The position numbers and the translations under genes are program-made. DNA of 56,552 nt from Brumimicrobium sp035497735. GTDB lineage: Bacteria; Bacteroidota; Bacteroidia; Flavobacteriales_D; Crocinitomicaceae. Positions 34,745 through 42,964 of this stretch are shown here, in pieces. The DNA lies in NCBI GenBank assembly GCA_035497735.1, contig DATJCX010000056.1, positions 1 through 56,552 of the forward strand. The letters run 5' to 3'. The stretch's first letter is position 1, and every line of letters starts with the position of its first letter. The notes under the pieces are model-generated. The model was not told the DNA's origin and searched no databases. It was given only the letters and a program-made list of their open reading frames with translations.

Positions 34745-37114
34745 TTGACATTCAGTAAAGATAAATACAAACGATTTCTCAGCCGTAAACTATTGCTGTT
34801 ATACGGAAGTATAGTGTTTTTAGTGTACTTTATTTTTTGTTTACCCTCTCCCCTTTTTAAATCGCCAACTTCTACTATTTTACTGAGTAAAGAAGGTCAG
34901 TTGATGAATGCCAAAATTGCCGATGACGGTCAATGGCGTTTTCCTATAATGGACAGTCTTCCTGATAAATTCAAGTCGGCAATTATAGCATACGAAGACA
35001 GGAGTTTTTATAAGCATCCCGGTATTAGTGCACGCGGAATCGGAAGAGCCATCGCCAGTAATTTTAAAGCCAAAAAAGTTGTAAGTGGTGGTAGTACCAT
35101 CACAATGCAAATTGCTCGATTGTCGCGAAGAGGTAGTAGAAACGTATGGAATAAGGTGACAGAAGCAATTTGGGCATTGCGCTTGGAAACAAAATACAGC
35201 AAAGAAGAATTGCTCAAACTTTATGCTTCCAACGCTCCTTTCGGTGGAAATGTTGTCGGTTTGGAAGCTGCAGCTTGGAGATATTACGGTCAATCACCTT
35301 TTGATTTAAGTTGGGCCGAGGTGGCAACTTTGGCAGTGCTTCCCAACTCCCCCTCTATGGTTCATCCTGGAAAAAACAGAACGATTCTTTTAAATAAAAG
35401 AAATAGGGTTTTAAAGACCTTATTAGAATTGGGAAAGATAGACGAAGTCACCTACGAATTATCACTTGACGAGCCCTTAATTGATGCACCAAAGAGACTT
35501 CCTTCCCTAGCACCGCATGTACTGAACAGAGCGGTTAAAAAAGGCAAGAAAGGTCAGCGTATTCAGACGACTTTAAATTATCAAAAACAAAAGAAATTCA
35601 CAGAGACTTTAGAACGATATCAAGCAAATTTAAGTCAAAACTACATCCACAATGCTTCATTACTCATCATTGATGTTCGCACAAATGAGATTGTCACGTA
35701 TATTGGAAATTCCTCCAAAGAAGTTGAGCATCAGATGTATGTAGATTTGATTCAAGCGCCAAGAAGTTCTGGAAGTATCTTAAAACCTTTTCTTTATGCT
35801 GCGATGACGCAAGAAGGTGCTTTGCACAATCATCAATTAATCCCAGATATACCCTTGCATTTTGATCATTTTTCCCCTAAGAATTATGACAATAAATTTG
35901 AAGGTGCTGTGCGAGCAGGTGATGCTTTGGCACGTTCTTTAAACATTCCTGCTGTTTATCTACTCAAACAATACGGAATCGATAAATTCCTGCATAAACT
36001 TCAAGATTTAGGTCAAAAAACCATCACTAAAGATGCCGATTACTATGGACTTTCTTTAATCCTTGGAGGTGCCGAGTCCACACTTTGGGACGTAGCGAAT
36101 GGTTATGCTGCAATGACAAAAACGCTGAATTTCTACAATAAAGAAAACAAGTACAATCAACACAATTGGGACGAAGCAAGTTTGTTTGAACATTATCAAT
36201 TACCCGATGCGCAACTTACACAGTCATCCTCAAAATTAGATGCAGCTGCAATTTATGAAGTTTTCGAGTCACTGTTGAGTGTCAACAGACCATTGATGGA
36301 TGCTTCTTGGCAACAATACTCCTCTTCGCAGAAAATAGCTTGGAAAACAGGAACGAGTTTTGGAAACAGAGACGCTTGGGCGGTTGGTGCAACTCCGAAT
36401 TACGTGGTGGCTGTTCTTGTCGGAAACGCCACTGGAGAAGGTCGTCCAGCAATTATCGGAACAACGGCTGCTGCACCTATTATGTTTAATATCTTTTCTA
36501 ATTTAGAATCTTCAAAACGCTGGTTTGTAAAACCTTATGACGAATTGGTTAAAGTAGAAATCTGCAAAGAAAGTGGTTATATCAGTACGCCAAACTGTAC
36601 ACAAACAGAGATAGTTGAATTACACAAAAATGCACTACAGGGAACTTCCTGTCACTTCCATAAAACGATATTAACAGACCTTGCTGAGACTTATCGCTTT
36701 CATCAAGAATGTACCGATGGAGAAGTTACAAAATCCGTTTCACGTTTTCTTTTACCACCTTTACAGGCCTATTTTTATAAAATGACACATCCAAACTATA
36801 AAGATCTGCCACCTTATCATCCCAACTGTAAAGATGGAACGCAAGAGCAAACATTCAGCGTAATCTATCCGCAAAACAACAGTCGCTTAGTGGGAACAAT
36901 TGATTTAAAAGGAACGCCACAACCCATTATTTTCGAAGCTTCACATACCGATAGAAACGCAAAGTTATTCTGGCATATAGACAATCAATACCTCGGTGAA
37001 ACGCAGGGAAATCATCGTTTAAGATATACCTCCGAAATTGGAGAACACTGGTTGACGGTCATTGATGAAAAAGGGAATCAACGAAAAATCAAATTTACGG
37101 TATTGTCGAAATAG
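34745..37114 (+). CDS. pbpC: Penicillin-binding protein 1C
   Basis: 789 residues starting with TTG at 34745; the next in-frame Met (residue 54) would delete the membrane anchor (15-35), and an in-frame stop lies at 34697. A glycosyltransferase-51 domain has E84 in AYEDRSFYKHPG and GGSTITMQIAR (115-125). The transpeptidase domain has the SxxK box S344-I-L-K347 and KTG (534-536, AWKTGTSFGNRDAWAVG). A C-terminal BiPBP_C domain (about 690-785) marks it as class 1C. It polymerises glycan strands in the inner membrane. PBP1C enzymes often bind beta-lactams weakly. The gene pairs with the A2M gene upstream. Confidence 0.94.
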   Translation: MTFSKDKYKRFLSRKLLLLYGSIVFLVYFIFCLPSPLFKSPTSTILLSKEGQLMNAKIADDGQWRFPIMDSLPDKFKSAIIAYEDRSFYKHPGISARGIGRAIASNFKAKKVVSGGSTITMQIARLSRRGSRNVWNKVTEAIWALRLETKYSKEELLKLYASNAPFGGNVVGLEAAAWRYYGQSPFDLSWAEVATLAVLPNSPSMVHPGKNRTILLNKRNRVLKTLLELGKIDEVTYELSLDEPLIDAPKRLPSLAPHVLNRAVKKGKKGQRIQTTLNYQKQKKFTETLERYQANLSQNYIHNASLLIIDVRTNEIVTYIGNSSKEVEHQMYVDLIQAPRSSGSILKPFLYAAMTQEGALHNHQLIPDIPLHFDHFSPKNYDNKFEGAVRAGDALARSLNIPAVYLLKQYGIDKFLHKLQDLGQKTITKDADYYGLSLILGGAESTLWDVANGYAAMTKTLNFYNKENKYNQHNWDEASLFEHYQLPDAQLTQSSSKLDAAAIYEVFESLLSVNRPLMDASWQQYSSSQKIAWKTGTSFGNRDAWAVGATPNYVVAVLVGNATGEGRPAIIGTTAAAPIMFNIFSNLESSKRWFVKPYDELVKVEICKESGYISTPNCTQTEIVELHKNALQGTSCHFHKTILTDLAETYRFHQECTDGEVTKSVSRFLLPPLQAYFYKMTHPNYKDLPPYHPNCKDGTQEQTFSVIYPQNNSRLVGTIDLKGTPQPIIFEASHTDRNAKLFWHIDNQYLGETQGNHRLRYTSEIGEHWLTVIDEKGNQRKIKFTVLSK

Positions 37115-37187
37115 AGTAATACGCAGCTAATCCATCATTTAAAGCCATTATACACACGTAAACATTAGCTAATAATGCAATAATTTC

Positions 37188-37195
37188 TATTTTTA
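37188..37195 (+). promoter_or_regulatory. Weak candidate -7 box of the flippase gene
   Basis: TATTTTTA differs from TAnnTTTG only in the last base and lies 21 bp before the GTG start at 37217. No -33 element is visible; the gene may instead be read from the pbpC transcript. Confidence 0.25.
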
Positions 37196-37216
37196 CAGAT
37201 TGTAACAATTTCAAGA

Positions 37217-38704
37217 GTGGGTATAATTCAGCGACAAAGCATAAAAAATTCTCTAGTCAACTATGCAGGCATCATTTTAGGTGGCTTGAGTACGCTATTT
37301 ATCTATCCACTTTATTGGGATTTATACGGAAACATTCAATTTATTCTATCGACCGCTACCCTATTTAGCACCTTCTTTTCGCTAGGAAGTCACTCCTTGG
37401 TGAACAAGTATTTCCCGTATTTCAAAAACAATGGCATCAAAGGCTTTCTGAGTCTGATTGCCGTTTATAGTTTAGTGAATGTCGTACTCGTTTCAATCAT
37501 TCTCTATCTTTTCAAACTTCCTTTCTTTGAATTATTAGAAAAAGGCGGCTTTAATTCTCTACAAATAGCGAATAACCTCTACGCGATATTTCCTTTAGGA
37601 ATTTTACTTGTTTACATCACGGTAATTCGTGCACAAGCCTATAATTACGAACGTATCGTTTATCCTGATATCATCACCAACTTTAGCGTAAAAATTGCGG
37701 CTCCGACCATTGTTCTTTTGAGTTACTTCTCAGTTGTAAGTTACAAAGGCGCAGGCTGGTTACTGGTTGTTTATCACATCATTGTATTGATTTGGCTAAT
37801 GGTTTACCTTAAGCGAATTGATGCCCTAGACTTCCACAGAGGCGTACTTCGAAAAGTTAAGAAAAAGAAGCATATCGAGATGATTCGGTTTATGCTTTAC
37901 GGTTCATTAAACCACTTGAGTGAAATACTGGTTTATAAAATCGACTTGGTAATGATTGGACTGCTACTCTCTCCTACGAAAGTTGGATATTACAGCATTT
38001 TCTTATTCCTGACAGTCGTTATTGAAATACCAACAAACGCGGTAGTTAGAATTACAAGACCTATAATTTCAAAAGCCTTTGAGGATAATAAAGTTCATGA
38101 AATTTATAAAATTTACAAAAGTTCCTCAACCAACCTCTTCATCATTGGAATCCTACTTTTTTCTGTTCTTTGGATGAATATGAATACCTTTTTTGTGGTG
38201 ATGACCAACGGAAATGACTTAATTGCCTTTAAAACAGTGTTTCTATTCCTAGCGATTGCCAAACTATTTGAAATGGTTACCAGCGTCAACTTCACCATCA
38301 TTTCATATTCCCCACACTTTAGAGTAATCACCTTGTTCTTCATCATTCTAGCAGCCTTAAACATCACTTTGAATCTGTATTTAATTAAAGAGTTCGACAT
38401 CATTGGTGCGGCCATGTCAACTGCCATTTCCATGTTGATATTCAATATCTTAAAAACGACTTTTATTGCGGTGAAATATAAAATGCATCCATTCAGAAAG
38501 GAATATATTTTACTCCTATTATTCTTAGCTTTTTCGATAGGAATGCCTTTGTATTTCCCAACACTATTTGAGTCCATTATTCTATCTGCAATCATTTCAG
38601 GAGTATTCTGCTGTATATTTGCCTTGGTCACTTATCAAATGAAAATATCATTAGAACTCAATCAAATGATAGATAAATATTGGGGGAAAGTTTTCAACAG
38701 ATAA
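37217..38704 (+). CDS. Polysaccharide/lipid-linked oligosaccharide flippase (MOP superfamily)
   Basis: 495 residues beginning with GTG at 37217; the opening GIIQRQSIKNSLVNYAGIIL is strongly conserved in this group, which fixes the start. About 12-14 membrane helices are visible through the length, and the mid-protein segment IRFMLYGSLNHLSEILVYK is typical of Wzx-like proteins. Members move undecaprenyl-linked sugars across the inner membrane. No glycosyltransferase genes are adjacent, so the substrate (surface polysaccharide or peptidoglycan precursor) is undetermined. Confidence 0.85.
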   Translation: MGIIQRQSIKNSLVNYAGIILGGLSTLFIYPLYWDLYGNIQFILSTATLFSTFFSLGSHSLVNKYFPYFKNNGIKGFLSLIAVYSLVNVVLVSIILYLFKLPFFELLEKGGFNSLQIANNLYAIFPLGILLVYITVIRAQAYNYERIVYPDIITNFSVKIAAPTIVLLSYFSVVSYKGAGWLLVVYHIIVLIWLMVYLKRIDALDFHRGVLRKVKKKKHIEMIRFMLYGSLNHLSEILVYKIDLVMIGLLLSPTKVGYYSIFLFLTVVIEIPTNAVVRITRPIISKAFEDNKVHEIYKIYKSSSTNLFIIGILLFSVLWMNMNTFFVVMTNGNDLIAFKTVFLFLAIAKLFEMVTSVNFTIISYSPHFRVITLFFIILAALNITLNLYLIKEFDIIGAAMSTAISMLIFNILKTTFIAVKYKMHPFRKEYILLLLFLAFSIGMPLYFPTLFESIILSAIISGVFCCIFALVTYQMKISLELNQMIDKYWGKVFNR

Positions 38705-38726
38705 CCCGCCATCAAACGAAAATTAT

Positions 38727-38734
38727 TAACTTTA
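38727..38734 (+). promoter_or_regulatory. Weak candidate -7 box of holA
   Basis: TAACTTTA is one base from TAnnTTTG and lies 28 bp before the GTG start of holA, in the only gap (58 bp) between the flippase and this gene. The same TAACTTTA/G string also occurs at 19818 and 46101. Confidence 0.3.
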
Positions 38735-38762
38735 TAAGTTTTAAATAGAGAACGCAAAAAAC

Positions 38763-39755
38763 GTGGAAGGGATTATTAAACAATTCAAGATGAAAGAGAC
38801 CAAACCTTTGTATTTAATACATGGGGAAGAGTCTTATTTTATTGACAGAATTACGGAGGCAGCAACTGAATACATTCTTGAAGATCATGAAAAAGATTTT
38901 AACTTAACAATTCTCTACGGAAAAGATGTTGATTTGGGTCAACTTATTGAACAAGTCAAGCGCTATCCCATGATGGCTGAACGCCAATTGGTAATTATTA
39001 AGGAAGCACAAGATGTGAGAAGTTGGGATGCTATGGAACCTTATTTTAAGAATCCAACCAGTAGCACAGTTTTAATTCTTGCACACAAACATAAGCGAGC
39101 TGATACACGAAAGAAATTCGTGAAAAGCATAGCAGCAAATGGTGTTGTTTTTGAAAGTAAAAAGTTATATGAAAACCAAGTAGATGCTTGGATTATAAGT
39201 TACTTAAAAGAAAAAGGATATACCATTACGCAAAAAGCGACCATGCTTTTAGTAGAGTTTTTAGGAAGTGATTTGGGAAGAATCGTTAGTGAGTTAGATA
39301 AACTAACAATCGTTTTAGGCGATGAAAAGGCGATTAATGAATTACATATTGAGAAAAATATCGGGATATCAAAAGACTACAATGCTTTTGAGTTAACCAA
39401 TGCTTTTGCCAATAGAGACACTTTAAAAGCCAATAAAATCATCAATTATTTTGAGCAAAATCCAAAAGCAACGCATATCACCATGATTATTCCTTTGTTA
39501 TTTGGGTTTCATGAACGTATGATGAAGGCACACGTTTCACCGTCCAAGGACATGAACTCATTAATGAGCGGTTTACGTGTTAGTTTTCCTGCTGCCAAAG
39601 AATTGATGCAAGCAATGAAAATTTACTCCATTAAGAAAACTGCGAAAAACATTTCCTTCTTACAAGAATATGATTTAAAAAGTAAAGGAATCAACCGGGG
39701 TCCTGGCTCTGACGCCGACTTAATGCGAGAATTACTATATTTATTGATGCACTAA
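38763..39755 (+). CDS. holA: DNA polymerase III delta subunit
   Basis: 330 residues starting with GTG at 38763. Delta opens the sliding clamp as part of the clamp loader. The opening IIKQFKMKETKPLYLIHGEE with SYFIDRI is the family signature, confirming the start. Also visible are ILAHKHKRADTRKKF, LGSDLGRIVSELDKL, the NAFELTNAFANRD stretch and a helical C-terminal domain ending in MRELLYLL. The stop overlaps the rsmE start by one base (TAATG). Confidence 0.93.
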   Translation: MEGIIKQFKMKETKPLYLIHGEESYFIDRITEAATEYILEDHEKDFNLTILYGKDVDLGQLIEQVKRYPMMAERQLVIIKEAQDVRSWDAMEPYFKNPTSSTVLILAHKHKRADTRKKFVKSIAANGVVFESKKLYENQVDAWIISYLKEKGYTITQKATMLLVEFLGSDLGRIVSELDKLTIVLGDEKAINELHIEKNIGISKDYNAFELTNAFANRDTLKANKIINYFEQNPKATHITMIIPLLFGFHERMMKAHVSPSKDMNSLMSGLRVSFPAAKELMQAMKIYSIKKTAKNISFLQEYDLKSKGINRGPGSDADLMRELLYLLMH

Positions 39756-40480
39756 TGAGAAGATTTTTTATTGACATACCTTCCTTAGAAGTTGAAGAAA
39801 TCATACTTCCACCTGAAGAATCCAAGCATGCCGCTAAGGTTTTGCGAATGGTGCCTGGAAATCAATTGGAAATCATCAACGGAACAGGTGTTATCTTCAC
39901 GGGAGAAATCACCTATAGTGACCCCAAAAACGTAGTTGTAAGAAAGGTGACTTTCACAAAAGCGGAACCAGACAAACACCATATTCACATAGCAATTGCG
40001 CCAACAAAAAACAATGATAGATTAGAATGGTTTTTAGAAAAATCAACGGAGTTAGGAATTCATGAAATTACACCTATACTTTGTAAAAATTCTGAACGAA
40101 AGCAGATAAAGCAGGAACGTTTGGAGAAAATTATCGTTTCAGCGACAAAGCAGTCTAATCGCGTTTTCTTACCCCAATTGAATGCCTTAACTTCCATCGA
40201 AGAGTTTATTGTGAATCACCCAAATGGTTTGATTGCACACTGCTACGAGGAGGAAGAAAGGAATACAACTATTTTCAAACAATTAAAAGAAAACTCAAAA
40301 CGCTGGACAGAAAATAATACGCCAATACTTATTGGACCAGAAGGTGATTTCACCCTAAATGAAATACAATTGGCACTGGAAAATGGATATCAAGCAGTAA
40401 CTTTGGGGAATACTCGTTTACGAACAGAAACTGCTGGTGTATATGCTTGTATGAATGTTAAATTATTTTTCGAAGAATAA
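39755..40480 (+). CDS. rsmE: 16S rRNA (uracil-1498-N3) methyltransferase
   Basis: 241 residues. RsmE methylates U1498 of 16S rRNA. A PUA-like N-terminal domain (about 1-70, ESKHAAKVLRM) is followed by a SPOUT knot with EWFLEKSTELGIHEITPI, SERK, TKQSNR, the cofactor loop IGPEGDFTLNE and LGNTRLRTETA. It sits between holA (1-base overlap) and the DUF4159 gene (1-bp gap), so the cluster is one operon. Confidence 0.95.
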   Translation: MRRFFIDIPSLEVEEIILPPEESKHAAKVLRMVPGNQLEIINGTGVIFTGEITYSDPKNVVVRKVTFTKAEPDKHHIHIAIAPTKNNDRLEWFLEKSTELGIHEITPILCKNSERKQIKQERLEKIIVSATKQSNRVFLPQLNALTSIEEFIVNHPNGLIAHCYEEEERNTTIFKQLKENSKRWTENNTPILIGPEGDFTLNEIQLALENGYQAVTLGNTRLRTETAGVYACMNVKLFFEE

Positions 40481-40481
40481 A

Positions 40482-41147
40482 ATGAAATTAATCGTCAGTC
40501 TAATTTTTACTTTAATAATGTCCTTTTCTTTTGGTCAAGGGCTGTATAAACTAGCTGTGCTAAAATATAGCGGTGGTGGAGACTATTACGCCAATCCTAC
40601 TTCCGTTCCAAATCTCGCGAAATTTGCCAACGAGCAATTAAGCGCACAAATAGACAAAGATGTTCCCTTCGTTGAAGTGGGAAGTCCACAAATTTTCAAC
40701 TACCCTTTTATTCACATGACAGGACATGGAAACGTTGTGCTTTCTAATTCTGATAGAGAAAATTTAAGAAATTACCTTTTTGCAGGCGGCTTCTTGCACA
40801 TTGATGACAACTATGGAATGGATGAGTTTATTCGTCCGGAGCTTAAGAAATTATTCCCGAATTACGATTTGGTTGAATTGCCTTACTCCCACCCTATTTT
40901 TCATCAGAAGTATAAGTTTAACAACGGATTGCCCAAAATCCACGAACACGACGACGGACGACCGCAAGCCTTCGGAATCATAATAGAAGGCCGACTGGTA
41001 CTTCTCTATACCTACGAAACCGATTTAGGGAATGGTTGGGAAGATCCATCTGTACATAATGACCCAATTGAAAAACATGAGGCTGCGTTAAAAATGGGCT
41101 TGAATATTTTACAATTTGTATTGCTAAAAGGTGGAATTGATGAATAG
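40482..41147 (+). CDS. DUF4159-family exported protein
   Basis: 221 residues from ATG 40482, chosen because it opens a good signal peptide (MKLIVSLIFTLIMSFSFGQ) 1 bp after the rsmE stop; an earlier in-frame ATG at 40455 inside rsmE would bury it. The mature protein is a single DUF4159 domain (LAVLKYSGGGDYYANPTS, GHGNVVLSN, FAGGFLHIDDNYGMDEF, LPYSHPIFH, EDPSVHNDP). The family resembles a glutamine-amidotransferase-like/GldG-like fold, and no activity is established to my knowledge. It overlaps the next gene by 8 bp, indicating a coupled partner. Confidence 0.82.
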   Translation: MKLIVSLIFTLIMSFSFGQGLYKLAVLKYSGGGDYYANPTSVPNLAKFANEQLSAQIDKDVPFVEVGSPQIFNYPFIHMTGHGNVVLSNSDRENLRNYLFAGGFLHIDDNYGMDEFIRPELKKLFPNYDLVELPYSHPIFHQKYKFNNGLPKIHEHDDGRPQAFGIIIEGRLVLLYTYETDLGNGWEDPSVHNDPIEKHEAALKMGLNILQFVLLKGGIDE

Positions 41148-42180
41148 ATACTTATTACATAGCTTGGTTTTTATCTTCATTACATTGAATAGTTTTGGCG
41201 TATTTTCTCAAGAGAAGAAATCCAAACTTCCACCAAAAATTGAAGACACATACTTGTTTGAGATTTTGACCTATGATAGACAACCAGCAATTCCTGCATA
41301 CATGCGCGAAGGAATTGAAAGAATGGTGGCTAAGCCAATGCCTAAATGGGATGCACAAGACAGTTTATTCTTTGCTTTTGAGAATGTTCACCTAAAAAGA
41401 TTTGAAAAAGCTTACAATAGTTTCGCTCGATTAAACACGGATACTTTACAAGAAAAACATGCACAGATCCTTTACAGAACAGCACTTTACAAATACAAGA
41501 AGTTCGATAAATTATTAGCATTCAACGAAGCAACTTTTCAGGAGAATAAACAAAGGTTATACAGTTTTAAAACCGCTTTTAAGGATTTCGTTACAGCAAG
41601 TGAGAATCACAAGCAAGACCCTAGTTACTACGATGATAAGCTTATTTTTCCGATTTTAAAGGATGATACATTAATCTATTACGCAAAAGACGAATCACCA
41701 CAGTTCAACAAATATGTAGAAGTAGCATTTGCGATAGATTCGGTTTTCCGACAATTCTCTATTCTCCATGATGAAAACGATTTCTTACTGTCTAAAGCTT
41801 TTGAAGAAATGGGTGATTTTCAAAGGAAGAATTTTTATACAACCAATGCGTTTTTCTATTATTCTGCTGCATTGCACTACAATAAGAACAATAAATCGGT
41901 AATAGAAAAATACAATAGCACCAATCGCGAAATCAATGCGAAGAATTTAATTAAAATCAGCTTTAAGAATAAGTTTGGAATGGTCATCAAGAATAGATAC
42001 AAACTAAGTAAAGACTACATCCAAAAAACGAGTATAGACGAAGGTCCAGAAAACTTTTATCCACCAACAGTTGTCGAACGCAAAGACTACCTTCCATGGT
42101 TAGACTTCTGGATTATTGTCATGCTGATTATTACTGGTGCTTTAGTTTATGTCATCTTCTTCTTGAAGTCCGAAGAGTAA
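41140..42180 (+). CDS. Exported helical-repeat protein with C-terminal membrane anchor
   Basis: 346 residues from ATG 41140 (a GTG nine bases upstream is possible). The N-terminal signal peptide runs to about residue 24 (NSFGVFSQ). The central part is helical and TPR-like (FAFENVHLKRFEKAYNSFA, ILYRTALYKYKKFDKLLAF, FEEMGDFQRKNFYTTNAFF). A single membrane helix (about 319-341, WLDFWIIVMLIITGALVYV) ends with a short charged tail. I do not recognise a family. The overlap with the DUF4159 gene suggests the two act together in the envelope. Confidence 0.65.
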   Translation: MNRYLLHSLVFIFITLNSFGVFSQEKKSKLPPKIEDTYLFEILTYDRQPAIPAYMREGIERMVAKPMPKWDAQDSLFFAFENVHLKRFEKAYNSFARLNTDTLQEKHAQILYRTALYKYKKFDKLLAFNEATFQENKQRLYSFKTAFKDFVTASENHKQDPSYYDDKLIFPILKDDTLIYYAKDESPQFNKYVEVAFAIDSVFRQFSILHDENDFLLSKAFEEMGDFQRKNFYTTNAFFYYSAALHYNKNNKSVIEKYNSTNREINAKNLIKISFKNKFGMVIKNRYKLSKDYIQKTSIDEGPENFYPPTVVERKDYLPWLDFWIIVMLIITGALVYVIFFLKSEE

Positions 42181-42198
42181 GCTTTTAGCTTATTCTTC
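42172..42198. terminator. Hairpin covering the stop codons of two convergent genes
   Basis: GAAGAGTAAGC (42172-42182) pairs with GCTTATTCTTC (42188-42198): 11 pairs including one G-U, loop TTTTA. It contains the TAA of the plus-strand gene (42178-42180) and the TTA complement of the minus-strand stop (42190-42192). There is no strong T tract, so it could be a bidirectional terminator or a 3'-end stability hairpin. Confidence 0.5.
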
Positions 42199-42957
42199 TC
42201 CTTGATTCTCAACCTGACTATTAGCTAATCCCTCTTGGTCAGCAACCTTTAAATCGTCTGATAAACCAGAGAAGAATGCCGACAGTTCTTTTAATGTTTC
42301 AGGAGAAGTTTCAAGATCCTTCATCATTTTTCCTTTTTCAAGCACAACGATTCTGTCACAAACTTCTGTTGTATGCATTAAGTCATGACTAGAAATAAGC
42401 AAGGTTTGTTTTCCTTCATCCGCAATTTTCTTAAAAATGGCTTTCAAACGGAATTGTGTTGTTGGGTCTAAATTTGCAAAAGGTTCGTCTAAAACGACCA
42501 CCTCTGGACTTCCAATTAAAGTAGCTACAACACCAACTTTCTTTTGATTTCCTTTCGATAAATCACGAATATATTTCTTTTGCTCTAAAATCTCCCCATT
42601 GAAAAGATCGTGGAAAGGTAGGAGAAAATCATTTACTTCTTGCTTGGAAACTCCTCTTAATTCCCCAACAAAGTAAAAATACTCTTCGGGTGTTAAGTAG
42701 GAAATCAAAAAACTTTCATCTAAGAATGCACTGGTAAAAGACTTCCAATCTTCACTTTCTCCTATCAATACACCTTGATTGGTAACCTGACCTTCTGATG
42801 GTGCAATTAAGTCTAGAAGTAAACTAAAAAACGTTGTTTTCCCAGCTCCGTTGTTCCCAACTAATCCAAAACATTGCCCGAATGGAATTTCCAACAAGTC
42901 AAGTGCTAAAACAGTTTTATCACCATATGTCTTTTTTAAATTCTCTGCTCTAATCAT
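42190..42957 (-). CDS. ABC transporter ATP-binding protein
   Basis: 255 residues from ATG 42957 (MIRAENLKKTYGDK), 7 bp after the stop of the permease gene; an upstream in-frame ATG at 43044 would overlap the permease and add a basic, non-family tail. Walker A is GNNGAGKTT, the signature loop LSKGNQKKVGV, Walker B VVVLDEPFANLDP, and the H-loop ISSHDLMH. The order and the EVCDRIVVLEKGKM stretch are typical of exporter or bacteriocin/lipid-type ABC-2 ATPases. The partner is the DUF5687-type permease immediately upstream. Substrate unknown. Confidence 0.92.
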   Translation of the reverse strand: MIRAENLKKTYGDKTVLALDLLEIPFGQCFGLVGNNGAGKTTFFSLLLDLIAPSEGQVTNQGVLIGESEDWKSFTSAFLDESFLISYLTPEEYFYFVGELRGVSKQEVNDFLLPFHDLFNGEILEQKKYIRDLSKGNQKKVGVVATLIGSPEVVVLDEPFANLDPTTQFRLKAIFKKIADEGKQTLLISSHDLMHTTEVCDRIVVLEKGKMMKDLETSPETLKELSAFFSGLSDDLKVADQEGLANSQVENQGEE

Positions 42958-42964
42958 AGTCTTC

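Noticed and set aside
38113..38631. 172-codon minus-strand open frame
   Set aside because: It is antisense to the conserved flippase gene, with no domain or start context of its own.
40455..40481. Start of the DUF4159 gene at 40455
   Set aside because: It lies inside rsmE and would place nine extra residues ahead of an otherwise textbook signal peptide.
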